Shown here: positions 17,494-26,510 of the stretch, one piece after another
Numbering within the stretch: position 1 is the stretch's first letter
How the letters are laid out: the number at the start of each line of letters is the position of its first letter
Position numbers and translations under genes: made by a program
Source: Anaerolineae bacterium
Lineage (GTDB): Bacteria; Chloroflexota; Anaerolineae; Aggregatilineales; Aggregatilineaceae
Length of the DNA: 59,407 nt
Assembly (NCBI GenBank): GCA_018432315.1
Contig: JAHDLB010000022.1
Span: forward strand, 76,247-135,653
Direction: 5' to 3'
Notes under the pieces: model-generated
Told to the model about the DNA's origin: nothing
The model's database searches: none
Seen by the model: the letters and a program-made list of their open reading frames with translations, nothing else

Positions 17494-20400
17494 TCATTGT
17501 TTCCCAGCGCGTTCCGGCGGCTCTATTGGCATTCGAGGCGGAGCCGTGCGCCATATCAACTCGATATCCTCCGGTGTCAGCCCATAAGCCTGATTAACCA
17601 AATTCGATAGACGTTGTTCCAGGCGACGCATCTCCGTCTGCGTAGCGTGGGTTTGCGACTCTGTCGAGAGGGCGATCAACTGTTTGACAAGTGGCTCGAT
17701 TTTTGCCCGGATTTCACCAGTCGGTTGAGCAATAGGTAGAGTTTCAGTAAATGAGTAGATCATGCGCAGCGCGTCATCTTTTCCGTGCATGGCATTGCGC
17801 CACATGAATGCCCAAAGTAACGGGGAGTTGACAACCGCCAACAAGTATAAATCATTGGTTGGCCAAACATAAGCGGTGTTAACCAGATAAACGGGGCCTT
17901 CAGTGAAAGCAAACTGTGCGCGCCAAGTAATATCTGTGTGGATAATCTTGGGTTGCTCAAAAATCTCGTAATACGCACATGATCTGAGTTCCCACCAAAA
18001 CCGACCTTGATCTTGACGCTTCCGGAGTTTTTCCTCCAACGGTTTCATATGTGCGTAGAGTGCCGGGTAAGTCTCCGCGAAAACCTGCTCGGCGCGTGTA
18101 CCTGCTTTGCTCCACGGCCAAGAATGATTTTCACTCGACTTGAGAAGGATCATCCACAACCCTGCCCACTTGGGCGTCCAGCGCTTGATATCCTGACCGC
18201 GCAGATAGGGGCGGATAATCGCCTCGCACGCGGGGTCTTCGGCCACCAGGTGATCCCTGGTTGCCGTGTCGATCAGAAAGGCTTCGTTCAGCCCGGTCTT
18301 GATTCCATAGTAGGGTTCCGCCCCAATAAACTCACGCAGCGGGACGCCTGCCGCCTGAATCTTGGCCATCAAGCGCTCGATGTCCGCGGGTTCCAGACTC
18401 CAGGGAGCCGCCGAGAAACGCTTCGCCGCAACTGGGTGGCTCTGGTCCTCGACAAAATCGCGCAGGTCCCACTGGTCGAATTCGTCTCTGGGAAACTGGG
18501 TCACGCGGACATGAGCGGCGTGTGCCGGTGTGCCATTGGCTTTCTGGAATACCACGATACACGGGAAGGTATCCGCACCCTTGAAAATCGACGCGTGGCC
18601 AAAGTCAATGATTTGCTCGATGTGCACGGAGTTGACGAAATACCCGCGCAGCTTCTCACCATAGCTTGCTCGCAGCCATTTGTTCGGCGCGATGTAGGTG
18701 ATCTGGCCATGCGACCTGAGCAGTTGAATGCCCCGTGCGAAGAAGTACACGTATAAATCTGCCGTGCCGGTGTACACCTCAGGATAGGATGCTTGCAGTT
18801 CCGGCTTCTGGTCGGTGATGGCTTCCATGCGCACATAGGGCGGGTTGGCAACCACCACGTCGAATCCGCCTTTGCGCGTGAAGACCTCGCTGAAGTGCAG
18901 CCTATACAGAAAGAATGGCAGTGTGGCTTCCGGGTTGCGCATGGTTTCCTGCAAGTCGGTGATACGCGTCAATCTGGCGCTGGCGTCTTCGAGCTTGCGC
19001 TGATCGGTGCGGCTCAGGATGCCGCCTGCCAGCGCAGCTTTTTTGCCCAGGTGGTCGATTTGCGTTTGCAGCGCTTCGGCCTTTTCCTTCAGGCTCGAAA
19101 AGACAATCCGCCGTTCTTGAGCGGTGATCTCTTCGCGCAACTGGCGGCGTTCCTCCGGTGTTGCGCGAAAGAACTGCTGACGTAGTTCGTCGAGCCTGAC
19201 GCGTTCCTGCTGGGTCTGTTTTTCGGACTCAAATAACCCCATGCGCATCTGCATCGGGTTGGGATCGAACATCTTGAGCTGCGAGTCGGTGTGCTCCCAT
19301 TCGTCTTTCGCCGATGCATCCAGCATAGCCGTGGCGCTATCCGTCAGTACCGGCTCGCCGTCGATAGTTTCGATCAGGCTGTTGCCTGCCATGAGTTTGT
19401 AGTCCAGGTTGGGTAGGGGCCGCGCCTGCTCGATGGTCTGGTCCACCACTAACGCCAGCCACAGCCGAAGTTGGGCTATCTCAATCGCTTCTGGCTTGAT
19501 GTCTACGCCGTAAAGCGTGTCGCGGATGATCGCTTCTTTCCAGTCAGCCACCAGCGCCGGAGTGACCTCAACGTCCAGTGCGCTGGCACAAGCTCGGCGC
19601 AGCAGAATGATCTCTCCCAGCATCCCAATCAGGAATGAGCCGCTGCCGACTGCCGGATCGAGCACGGTCAAGGTGTCCAGTGCGGCGTTTATGCGCTGCG
19701 CTTCTTCTGGCGTGAGGGCTACATCAGTGTCGGGATCAAACTGGGCGCGGGTAGTCTCGCGTGGGATATTCGCGCTCTCTTCCAGGTATCCAGCCAACGC
19801 TTCCTGGCACATGTACGAGACAATCGTGCGTGGCGTGTAGAAGCTACCCGTCTGGCCCCGGTCACGCTCTTCGAGCATGTTTTCGAAGACCTTGCCGAGC
19901 ATTTCCGGATCAACGGCCACGTCCTGTTCAAGCGGGGTATCGTCGGCAATGGTGAAGTTGTAGCGGTTGAAAAACGCGAGCAATCCATCGCTACTGTTCG
20001 GATCAAACAACGAGTCTGGTAGGACAATCAAGCCCTCTGGATCACGCGATTTATCGAACAACCCACCGTTGAGATAGGGAATCCGGACACCTGGCCAGCG
20101 TGTGGCATTTTCGAGCCGCCGCGTATTCATCGTTTCAAAGAACAGCGGCTCCAGAACCTCGGTGTAGTAGTAAAACGTTTCCTGATCACCCCGGAACTCA
20201 CCGGCATGACGCCGCACGGTTTCAATAAACTGGTCGCCCAAGAAGCGCTTTTGTCCGCCAAGCCATCCCTTACGCTGAAGGAAATAGAGAAACATCAACC
20301 GGCCTAACAAGCGCTGAGTGAAGGCGTGCAGCTTGGCTTCCTGGTCGGCGTTTTGGAATTCGGGAATGCCCCGGTTGTAGTGGCGAATAGCTTCGCGTGC

Positions 20401-20946
20401 GAGGTCGTAGTGAACTTTGTACTCGTCGTAGAAGCGCTTGGTGATCTTGGTGACGTTGAAGGCTTCGGCCTGCGCTTCATAGACCTGCTGGCCTGTACGC
20501 CGGTGGGCGTGAATGGTGTTCAGGGTGTCAAGGTCGTGGCGCGTTGGATCGCTCACGATCATCTTCAGCTTGTCCACGCGCACATTGCTTTTGGTAGGAT
20601 TGCCGACAAACCGAGGGTGAGCGAAGACAATCTCGCGATAGTCACGGGTTACAACAAGCAGGGCTGTCCCGCTCCGTTGGAGCGCGTTCCAGGCCAGTCC
20701 GCGCAGTCGTGTTTGGCGAAGATCATCGACCTCGTACAGATAGACCGCGTGATTGTCGAGATTGGACACGACGTAGGCGCGGTTAACTGAGGCCACGTCA
20801 ACTTCGTCGAGTTCTAGTTCATCCAGATCAGGACCTTCGAACGGCTCTGGCTCATACACTGGATATCCAAGAAGCCGGAATAGTTCGTGAATGTCAGCGG
20901 CGGAACGAAGTGACAGATGTTGAAATCCCAGGGAACTGATCGACAT
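17494..20946 (-). CDS. Eco57I-type methylase/restriction protein
   Basis: An 1150-residue protein of the Eco57I/type IIG kind. A helical N-terminal region (about 1-330) precedes the methylase core. AdoMet motif I is LDPAVGSGSFLIGML (near 429) and catalytic NPPY is in VVANPPYVRM (near 699), giving N6-adenine methylation. A coiled segment lies between them (about 560-650). The C-terminal 350 residues, with IRPYLRGQDIKRW, match the TaqI-like target-recognition domain. No clear PD-(D/E)XK nuclease motif was found at the N-terminus, so cutting may rest with the PLD-SNF2 protein two genes downstream. It starts at ATG 20946 behind AAGGGTGGG and is the first gene of the island's minus-strand run. PglX of BREX has similar length and domains, but no other BREX gene is present. 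Confidence 0.85.
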   Translation of the reverse strand: MSISSLGFQHLSLRSAADIHELFRLLGYPVYEPEPFEGPDLDELELDEVDVASVNRAYVVSNLDNHAVYLYEVDDLRQTRLRGLAWNALQRSGTALLVVTRDYREIVFAHPRFVGNPTKSNVRVDKLKMIVSDPTRHDLDTLNTIHAHRRTGQQVYEAQAEAFNVTKITKRFYDEYKVHYDLAREAIRHYNRGIPEFQNADQEAKLHAFTQRLLGRLMFLYFLQRKGWLGGQKRFLGDQFIETVRRHAGEFRGDQETFYYYTEVLEPLFFETMNTRRLENATRWPGVRIPYLNGGLFDKSRDPEGLIVLPDSLFDPNSSDGLLAFFNRYNFTIADDTPLEQDVAVDPEMLGKVFENMLEERDRGQTGSFYTPRTIVSYMCQEALAGYLEESANIPRETTRAQFDPDTDVALTPEEAQRINAALDTLTVLDPAVGSGSFLIGMLGEIILLRRACASALDVEVTPALVADWKEAIIRDTLYGVDIKPEAIEIAQLRLWLALVVDQTIEQARPLPNLDYKLMAGNSLIETIDGEPVLTDSATAMLDASAKDEWEHTDSQLKMFDPNPMQMRMGLFESEKQTQQERVRLDELRQQFFRATPEERRQLREEITAQERRIVFSSLKEKAEALQTQIDHLGKKAALAGGILSRTDQRKLEDASARLTRITDLQETMRNPEATLPFFLYRLHFSEVFTRKGGFDVVVANPPYVRMEAITDQKPELQASYPEVYTGTADLYVYFFARGIQLLRSHGQITYIAPNKWLRASYGEKLRGYFVNSVHIEQIIDFGHASIFKGADTFPCIVVFQKANGTPAHAAHVRVTQFPRDEFDQWDLRDFVEDQSHPVAAKRFSAAPWSLEPADIERLMAKIQAAGVPLREFIGAEPYYGIKTGLNEAFLIDTATRDHLVAEDPACEAIIRPYLRGQDIKRWTPKWAGLWMILLKSSENHSWPWSKAGTRAEQVFAETYPALYAHMKPLEEKLRKRQDQGRFWWELRSCAYYEIFEQPKIIHTDITWRAQFAFTEGPVYLVNTAYVWPTNDLYLLAVVNSPLLWAFMWRNAMHGKDDALRMIYSFTETLPIAQPTGEIRAKIEPLVKQLIALSTESQTHATQTEMRRLEQRLSNLVNQAYGLTPEDIELIWRTAPPRMPIEPPERAGKQ

Positions 20947-21254
20947 GACCCACCCTTGAAAAACATAGTCTCTGAAAAACAGAAATCACTGGCATCACAA
21001 AGGCAGCCAAGTCTGCCCTATACCACGGAAATAGCGCTACATTACGCCGTTCTTACTATGATAGGCAGAACGACAGAATGCGCAATAAAACTACGACGGC
21101 ACAGTATGGTCCATTCATGAAACATCTGTGAATTTGTCACTCTGCACGTTACTCCAGGCAGAATTCGTGTCCTCATTCGGGGTTGTTAAGAAGCATCCAC
21201 AGCCGATCATGACACGTCCAAAAAACTGCGCGAGAATGCGACTACTTGAGACCA

Positions 21255-21439
21255 ATCTACGGTCTCCCCTACGGTAACCAATAACCGTAGTTTTCTCCCG
21301 AAAACAGACCAAGATCTACCGAAAATACTACGAACTCCCCCTCCGAACCACACCCCACCACTACGTATATGTGAGAGAGGGCGGGTTTTTGATTCACGGA
21401 ATTTTCGTTCTTTTGAATTTCTCTGAAAGAGCGTTTCAA
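21255..21439. repeat. Long structured direct repeat, copy 1
   Basis: About 185 bases that recur in the same orientation at 25684-25869, with most positions identical over the whole length. Inside are CTACGGT at 21257-21263 and 21269-21275 and its inverse ACCGTAG at 21284-21290; the second and third form a hairpin with an 8-base loop. GAGACC/GGTCTC flanks this hairpin in copy 1 only. A shared ACTACGTATATG core and a purine-rich GAGAGAGGGCG follow. Both copies lie upstream of minus-strand genes (here the Eco57I-type gene, about 300 bases away). It may be a regulatory leader, a replication or transfer site, or the scar of a duplication. Confidence 0.8.
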
Positions 21440-21630
21440 GTGTTGTGGGGGCCAAAAAGACAATCCGCGGTGAAATCGGGTAGAATTCCTCGCAGTATCA
21501 CATTGTAATGAGCAACATTTCCCCGCAAGGTTATCAACCAGTGATCGTCAACCAGATAAGAAGAGAGATAAGCGAGGTCATACAACACAGTGCGACCTGG
21601 CCTGAGACGCGGTTCAAGCAATGGACCCGA

Positions 21631-21822
21631 TCAACAGTATTCCGCAGAGATTGCGTCAATCATCGGACTGCCCGCCAAGAGCGCCAGTCTGCGTCGGTCC
21701 GCTGTTATCTCTAACGGGTCGAGCAGCAAATCACCCTCCAGTAAATCGCTGGCCCATAGACCCAATGCACCCTGAGGATCACCAACAAGATTGCCGGACA
21801 ACGAATTGACTTTGCCGAACAT
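21631..21822 (-). CDS. Possible small hypothetical gene or remnant
   Basis: A 63-residue frame starting one base after the stop of the frame upstream (TGACATG arrangement), with AAGGG seven bases before the ATG. Its composition (LLEGDLLLDPLEITADRRRL) looks protein-like, but no family is recognised. It may be the downstream half of a frameshifted gene together with 21824-22027. The surrounding stretch from 20947 to 21630 holds no other gene, only the direct repeat. Confidence 0.3.
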   Translation of the reverse strand: MFGKVNSLSGNLVGDPQGALGLWASDLLEGDLLLDPLEITADRRRLALLAGSPMIDAISAEYC

Positions 21823-21823
21823 G

Positions 21824-22027
21824 TCAGGCCCTTCGGCTGCGGTGTTCCCCGCTCAACTCGCGCCACACCAGATCATAGAGGGCGGCGGTTCCGGTCGCGC
21901 CACCGCCAATGACCAGCCCCCACAGAGGTTGTGGTCGAGGCAGTTCTCCTACCCTGACAGAAGATGAAGCGCAGTCTGGTCGAAAGCTTGGCACGCCAGG
22001 CTGCGCCCTGTCAGTAACACCCATCAT
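21824..22027 (-). CDS. Possible small hypothetical gene or remnant
   Basis: A 67-residue frame with a hydrophobic glycine-rich segment (WGLVIGGGATGTAALYDL) about residues 36-53. No family can be named; the glycine pattern is short and could be a membrane helix or chance. It is placed between the zinc-ribbon membrane gene and the 63-residue frame, on the same strand, and may be a degraded gene. Confidence 0.28.
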   Translation of the reverse strand: MMGVTDRAQPGVPSFRPDCASSSVRVGELPRPQPLWGLVIGGGATGTAALYDLVWRELSGEHRSRRA

Positions 22028-22090
22028 GTTTTGCCGCGCAGAACGAGCCGAACGACAGGGGAGCGCGGCGCGGTATCCGTCCAGACTCCT

Positions 22091-22732
22091 TTATTCGCGT
22101 AGACCGGCGTAGAGGAATTCATGCAAGTCGGCTGGGTGACACCACTCGCCAGTTTCCGGATCGAAGACAATATCATCGCGGAAACAGTAGTAAAGGCCGG
22201 CCCAGCGAGCCATGGCCTGTTCCCACAGGACACGCTCAGCCGCGAGGCGCTCTTTCTCCTTGCTGTAGCTGCCCCTTCTTCTCGAAATATACAGGACAAA
22301 AAGCCCACAGAAGACTGCCCCGCAAAAAACATTAGCTGCTCCTCCGGAGTCACCAGAAATAAGCCCAACCACAGCCCCTAGGACAAGCAATATTGACAGA
22401 ACGGAGAGAGCTATCAAGCTGCAACCATCCCACAGCGGACCGATCTTGAAGTACAACCATTCATTGAACCCTTCAGGCATAAGCCAGGCCCTGCGATACC
22501 AAGGCAAGCGCACTTTAGGTTCGTCTGGTGGCATTAAACGCTGGGCTAGCAAAGTGCTCGCAGTACCACTTGTTGCCGAAGGCCCTCCGAACGCCCCCCA
22601 CTGACCGCCTGAGTATGTAACCCCTCCAAAGCCCCCGGACGACCTCACCTCGCTGATTCCTCCTACCACCGCTGCCTGGACTTTCTGTATCCGATCATCA
22701 TGACCGCACTGTGGGCAAACTACACCGGACAT
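22091..22732 (-). CDS. Zinc-ribbon membrane protein
   Basis: A 213-residue protein whose first residues form half of a zinc ribbon (MSGVVCPQCGHDD, C6 and C9); a second CxxC pair is not seen, so the ribbon may be incomplete. A Gly/Ser-rich linker follows. Two membrane helices lie near residues 100-145 (SLIALSVLSILLVLGAVVGL and NVFCGAVFCGLFVLYI). The C-terminal cytosolic part (WARWAGLYYCFRDDIVFDP-like) resembles short tails of unknown function. The start at 22732 is chosen because AAGGAG lies about eight bases upstream and it places the cysteine pair at the N-terminus. Role unknown. Confidence 0.72.
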   Translation of the reverse strand: MSGVVCPQCGHDDRIQKVQAAVVGGISEVRSSGGFGGVTYSGGQWGAFGGPSATSGTASTLLAQRLMPPDEPKVRLPWYRRAWLMPEGFNEWLYFKIGPLWDGCSLIALSVLSILLVLGAVVGLISGDSGGAANVFCGAVFCGLFVLYISRRRGSYSKEKERLAAERVLWEQAMARWAGLYYCFRDDIVFDPETGEWCHPADLHEFLYAGLRE

Positions 22733-22842
22733 TTGTATATTCTCCTTTCTCAAAATGAAAGCCGATCGAAACAGACAACGCAATTGGGGTGAGCAGGCGC
22801 AATAATGTTTGAAACGCAGTGCCCCGATCTACAGATGGTCAT

Positions 22843-23526
22843 TTAGCCAGCAGGAGCGTCATATGTGATACTCTCAATGATCTCGTAGGCGATGCCTTCG
22901 AAGCCAGCCAATTCTCCTTCGAGGGCTTGCATTTGTATCCACGCTAGCCAGTCATCATCGAACTCGTAAGCGATGTTGAAGCCGTACGACTTGGTATCAC
23001 TATCGATAAAACTGGCCCGTGCAGCTTCGATTGTCCCGATAGTTACCGCTTCTACATTGCCGAACTGAAAACTATCCCCATCTGACGGTGTCATGTCAAC
23101 AGGCGTGTAAAACATCTCCATCACTCCCGTGACGCCTACACTTTTCACTGCTGCCACATCAGATACGCCCAAAGCGGCAGCAAGATCGGCCCAACTTACG
23201 GTATTTATAGTGAGAAAGAACCCCCCTGCTGGCATCTGACCTGGTGCATCGGAGTCGAGGTTATCGAGTACGGCCTGCGAGTTAGCTACGACCGCATATA
23301 CCAGGGGCCCCTCTACGAGATCGCGCGCGACCCAGCCTTGCGGGTAACGGAGCGTCACACCGTTAGCCGACACGAATGTTTGCGGTAGCGATGTGTCAGC
23401 ACTACCATTGGCTTCATCTTGGCTAACCTCGTTTTTGCTGTCGCTGCCACCGCACGCGGTCAACGCCAACGATGAAACGATCAGCAGGATGAGCAGTAGT
23501 AAACCGGATTTACGGTACATAACCAT
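22843..23526 (-). CDS. Secreted lipoprotein
   Basis: The N-terminus (basic YRK, a long leucine stretch, then SLALTAC followed by GGS) is a classic lipoprotein signal, with the lipidated cysteine about residue 25. The mature part of about 200 residues begins with an acidic linker and then holds a domain with VTLRYPQGW and a C-terminal ITYDAP. This resembles the PsbP/DUF1795-like fold of other lipoproteins, but that is tentative. ATG 23526 with AAGGAG six bases upstream is preferred; ATG 23541 also has a site (spacing 11). It follows the secreted hydrolase gene by about 90 bases and may be co-transcribed. Confidence 0.8.
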   Translation of the reverse strand: MVMYRKSGLLLLILLIVSSLALTACGGSDSKNEVSQDEANGSADTSLPQTFVSANGVTLRYPQGWVARDLVEGPLVYAVVANSQAVLDNLDSDAPGQMPAGGFFLTINTVSWADLAAALGVSDVAAVKSVGVTGVMEMFYTPVDMTPSDGDSFQFGNVEAVTIGTIEAARASFIDSDTKSYGFNIAYEFDDDWLAWIQMQALEGELAGFEGIAYEIIESITYDAPAG

Positions 23527-23612
23527 TCTGTTCTCCTTCATGGTTGATAAATCTCCTTCGCAGTTGATGTTCGGATAGTGATAGTTGTGAACTGGCATGG
23601 TATAGAAGTGGC

Positions 23613-25343
23613 TTAACTGCCTGGCACATTCCACAGTTGCACAGTGCCATCTGTACCTCCGGAGAGCTGGTGAAACTCCCGCGCTTCTTCTACCGCATCC
23701 TGGACGGTCTGATCGGTAGCCTGGTAGCTCAGGTCATACGCCACGATCCGCAAGGCAGCGCGTTGTTCCTCGGGTAGCGCAGCCAGCGGTGAGTTGTGGA
23801 ACAGTTCTTCCGGGAGTCCGATCAACCGTCGTTCATGTACTGCTGTGTCGATCACCAGGCCGCTTTCATTATCAACCCAATACATCGCGTTGTACTCATA
23901 GTAGTATTCCAGGGGCACCTCCCCTTCCCAGGTTTCAAACAAACCAGGCATCGCGTTCTTGATCGGGTCCGGCATATCACTCGCGACGATCAATCCGATA
24001 ACCTGCTCTTTAGAGAATACCAGTGGAAGCTGCATCTGCTGAATCACCGCCGGATCAATCACGTGGGGCCCGCCACTGGCCGTGAATAGGGATAGAAACA
24101 TACCGCTGCGTTCGTGCATCTCCCAACCGTCATATGTGAGTGTTACAGCGATGCGAAGATCATCTGACCACATGGTATAATCGCGCGGCTGCACATTGGA
24201 AGGCCAGTCAATGGGAACCAGACCCTCACCATCCCACAACCCTACCTGTCCCGCCCATGCGACCGGAAAATCGCGTACAAGCTCCATCGTACGGGTATCA
24301 ATCGGATAGTGGGCCACACGGTGCAAGAGCGGTTGTCCAGACCAGCTTAGCTCCTGGTCATTGCGAACAAGCGCCAGCGTGCCGGCTGTGTGATCTACCA
24401 GGCTGTAACTACTCACCAACGAGACGGGAATATTGCGCAAAAACTGCAACGTGCTGGGGAATAATATCACTTGCCCTATGCCATCATAAGTCCGTACTCT
24501 CTTGAGCGAGGCTTGCTGCGAAATCGGAGGTGACTGAACAGCACTTTCTGTCGGCAACGCATCCAAGTAGGCTTCAAGGCCATGTTGCCAGTGTTCGTGA
24601 GGAATAGGAAATTCCGAAACGAAACAGGGGAGGTCAGGTATATTGAAGGGTTCAGGGGCCGGGCCATCATTCACGACATACCATGCTTGCTGATAGTTTC
24701 TGTAGGCTTGTTCGGAGCGTTGTTCCCGGCAGGTGTTCTCTGCAACAACGGGGACGGGGTCGGAAGAGAAAACCACATGCAAATATCGTGGCCCTTCAGG
24801 AAAGGAGGCAGCAAACCCGCCCAGGGTGATCACGTTGACTTGGCGAAGACGATTAGCACGTTCACGATAGTTCATTGCGAACTCCATGAGCGCAGCTGAT
24901 GTGATGGCTGCACCTTGACTGTGTGCGACGATCGTCACCTCATGGTCGTACAACAGCAAATAGGTCAGGAGCTTTTCAACAGCCGGGTTTATCGGGCCTT
25001 TGCGTTCAAGGCCCAGGCCTTGTCTTAAGTCGTCAAAACCTTGAGCGATATCAGAGAACTCCCCTTCAGTCGCATTGTAAATACCGATCACATCAAGGCC
25101 GGAAAAGACATTCGATACTCGTATCAGTCCATCCTTATGTCCCGGAGCGTCCGTCAGTATTCCATTCACGAAAATCACATCCGCATCCGCGGCTTTGATG
25201 GGCTTCAATGAGGTTAAGATACCATCACGGTAGTCCTTTGGAGCCTGCACGACCTCCAAATCGAACTGGGCGAGTGTGGCCGCTGGAGTCAGCAAACTAA
25301 CGAGCAGAACAACAGCGATCAGACGGAGAGCGTTTTTGGTCAT
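23613..25343 (-). CDS. Secreted alpha/beta hydrolase with a WD40-like tail
   Basis: A protein of about 576 residues with a signal peptide (MTKNALRLIAVVLLVSLLTP, cut near ATLAQ). An alpha/beta-hydrolase part has the nucleophile elbow AHSQGA (near 160), as in lipase- or PGAP1-like serine hydrolases. A strand-rich middle (about 270-480) mentions many tryptophans. The last residues, GGTDGTVQLWNV, look like the closing strand of a WD40 blade even though no WD40 array precedes them. The start at 25343 has GGGAGA upstream; a longer frame from 25493 would bury the signal peptide. Copy 2 of the long direct repeat lies about 340 bases upstream. Confidence 0.75.
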   Translation of the reverse strand: MTKNALRLIAVVLLVSLLTPAATLAQFDLEVVQAPKDYRDGILTSLKPIKAADADVIFVNGILTDAPGHKDGLIRVSNVFSGLDVIGIYNATEGEFSDIAQGFDDLRQGLGLERKGPINPAVEKLLTYLLLYDHEVTIVAHSQGAAITSAALMEFAMNYRERANRLRQVNVITLGGFAASFPEGPRYLHVVFSSDPVPVVAENTCREQRSEQAYRNYQQAWYVVNDGPAPEPFNIPDLPCFVSEFPIPHEHWQHGLEAYLDALPTESAVQSPPISQQASLKRVRTYDGIGQVILFPSTLQFLRNIPVSLVSSYSLVDHTAGTLALVRNDQELSWSGQPLLHRVAHYPIDTRTMELVRDFPVAWAGQVGLWDGEGLVPIDWPSNVQPRDYTMWSDDLRIAVTLTYDGWEMHERSGMFLSLFTASGGPHVIDPAVIQQMQLPLVFSKEQVIGLIVASDMPDPIKNAMPGLFETWEGEVPLEYYYEYNAMYWVDNESGLVIDTAVHERRLIGLPEELFHNSPLAALPEEQRAALRIVAYDLSYQATDQTVQDAVEEAREFHQLSGGTDGTVQLWNVPGS

Positions 25344-26065
25344 CGTGATCTCCCTCAAATCCAAGACCCGCGTGAGGGTTGACAGTACAGTGAATGGCAG
25401 GACGACATCCTGGTATTTGCTGCGTTTGAATGTATCACGGATGAGGTCGGCAACAGACCAGATGAAACTGACTTTCTCGCTGAGAGTATTCACTACTCAC
25501 CCCGCAGACAATCAACTACAAGAGTGGATGAAATCATCTGAGTAGCTTGATTAAGGGCGCAATAATAATCAGAAACAAGATCCACCCTGTCGCCAAGTAT
25601 ACTCATCGCGCTCAGGCCGGAAAGTGAAGATGCTCACCTGTGCTTCTCAAGCATAATGAGAATGGACATCCCGACACAGAGCTATCTACGGTCTCCCCTA
25701 CGGTAACCAGTAACCGCAGTTTTCACCCAAAAACAGGCCAAGGCCTACCGAAAAATACGACGAACTCCCCCTCCGGACCACCCCCACTACTACGTATATG
25801 AGGAGAGAGGGCGGATTTTTCGATTCGGCGATTTCTTGCACTTTGAATTTCTCTGAATGAGTGTTTCAGGTCTGCTCTTCAATGGCTTTGCTTTGCATCT
25901 GCCAGGCTTTGGTCTGGAGATCTGCGTCCACTTCCGTGACCACCTCCCAGCCTGTTGATATCAGCCACTCAGAGACCGCTGAAACATACGCATGTCATTC
26001 TCAACAGCGCCATAACGCATAACACGAAAGCGCAGCCGCAAACGGTTCACTCCCTGATCTGCCCC
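25344..26065. other. Non-coding stretch holding the second direct repeat
   Basis: No gene is supported in this segment. It holds the upstream region of the hydrolase gene, repeat copy 2 at 25684-25869, and then about 200 bases leading to the promoter of the small tandem genes at 26.1 kb. Confidence 0.6.
25684..25869. repeat. Long structured direct repeat, copy 2
   Basis: The partner of 21255-21439, same orientation, about 186 bases, starting at ATCTACGGTCTCCCCTACGG and ending near GTGTTTCAG. CTACGGT occurs at 25686-25692 and 25698-25704; the inverse copy is degenerate here (ACCGCAG), so the hairpin of copy 1 is weakened. The purine/pyrimidine tract and the ACTACGTATATG core are kept. Confidence 0.8.
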
Positions 26066-26107
26066 TTGTTTGTTATACGTATTGTTATATAATATTAAGT
26101 AACAATA
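26066..26107 (+). promoter_or_regulatory. Promoter with overlapping inverted-repeat operator
   Basis: TTGTTT (26066-26071) and TATAAT (26088-26093) are spaced by 16 bases. The inverted repeat TATTGTTA (26080-26087) / TAACAATA (26100-26107) straddles the -10 box and would let a dimeric repressor shut it. A second TATAAT at 26110-26115 lies nearer the gene. It controls the tandem pair that follows; the ribosome site AGGAGGT is at 26123-26129. Confidence 0.7.
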
Positions 26108-26131
26108 CATATAATAGATAACAGGAGGTAT

Positions 26132-26485
26132 ATGACACAACCTGAATCACTAGAAGACCTTTACGCGCAAGCCGTCGAGGCTATCCCCTACGATCTGGAA
26201 CCCACCAGCGTCACGGTGGGCGAGTTTGAACCGGACAGCGCCGGTTATGTTGAGTACTCGGAAGAGTTCACTTTCAAAGTCGGCCAGTTGTTTGATATGG
26301 ACCTGATCGCCGGTGGCTGGGTGGAATTACGCCAGGAAGATGGCGAGGTCACTATCACGGCGTTCATGGGAATTGCCCGTGACGGAGACTGGCAAAAGGG
26401 CCGCATCCTGCCAGATGATTCGGCACTCCAGGGAGTGTACGACCTGGAAAACGAAACCTGGGAATTCTGGATTGATCAATTCTGA
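26132..26485 (+). CDS. Small acidic protein, tandem paralogue 1
   Basis: A 117-residue acidic protein of no recognised family. It shares with the next gene the N-terminal ESLE, the PYDL block, a VEYSE.F segment, the exact string VGQLFDMDLIA and an aromatic end (WEFWIDQF versus WRFWIERH), so the two arose by duplication. The strand-rich pattern suggests a small beta fold. It starts at ATG 26132 behind AGGAGGT, under a promoter with an inverted-repeat operator. Acidic small paralogues like this on mobile elements can be DNA mimics, but nothing here proves that. Confidence 0.72.
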   Translation: MTQPESLEDLYAQAVEAIPYDLEPTSVTVGEFEPDSAGYVEYSEEFTFKVGQLFDMDLIAGGWVELRQEDGEVTITAFMGIARDGDWQKGRILPDDSALQGVYDLENETWEFWIDQF

Positions 26486-26510
26486 GACACCAACAAACCA
26501 CAGGAGGTAT

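Noticed and set aside
18007-18756. A 249-codon plus-strand frame inside the Eco57I-type gene
   Set aside because: It is antisense to a strongly conserved methylase and has no supporting signals.
12144-20946. DISARM or BREX system
   Set aside because: SNF2, PLD and methylase parts are present, but DrmA and DrmB (DISARM) and BrxC/PglZ/BrxL (BREX) are not seen.
21824-22027. Glycine-rich VIGGGATG segment as a dinucleotide-binding enzyme
   Set aside because: The frame is only 67 codons and lacks the rest of any Rossmann fold.
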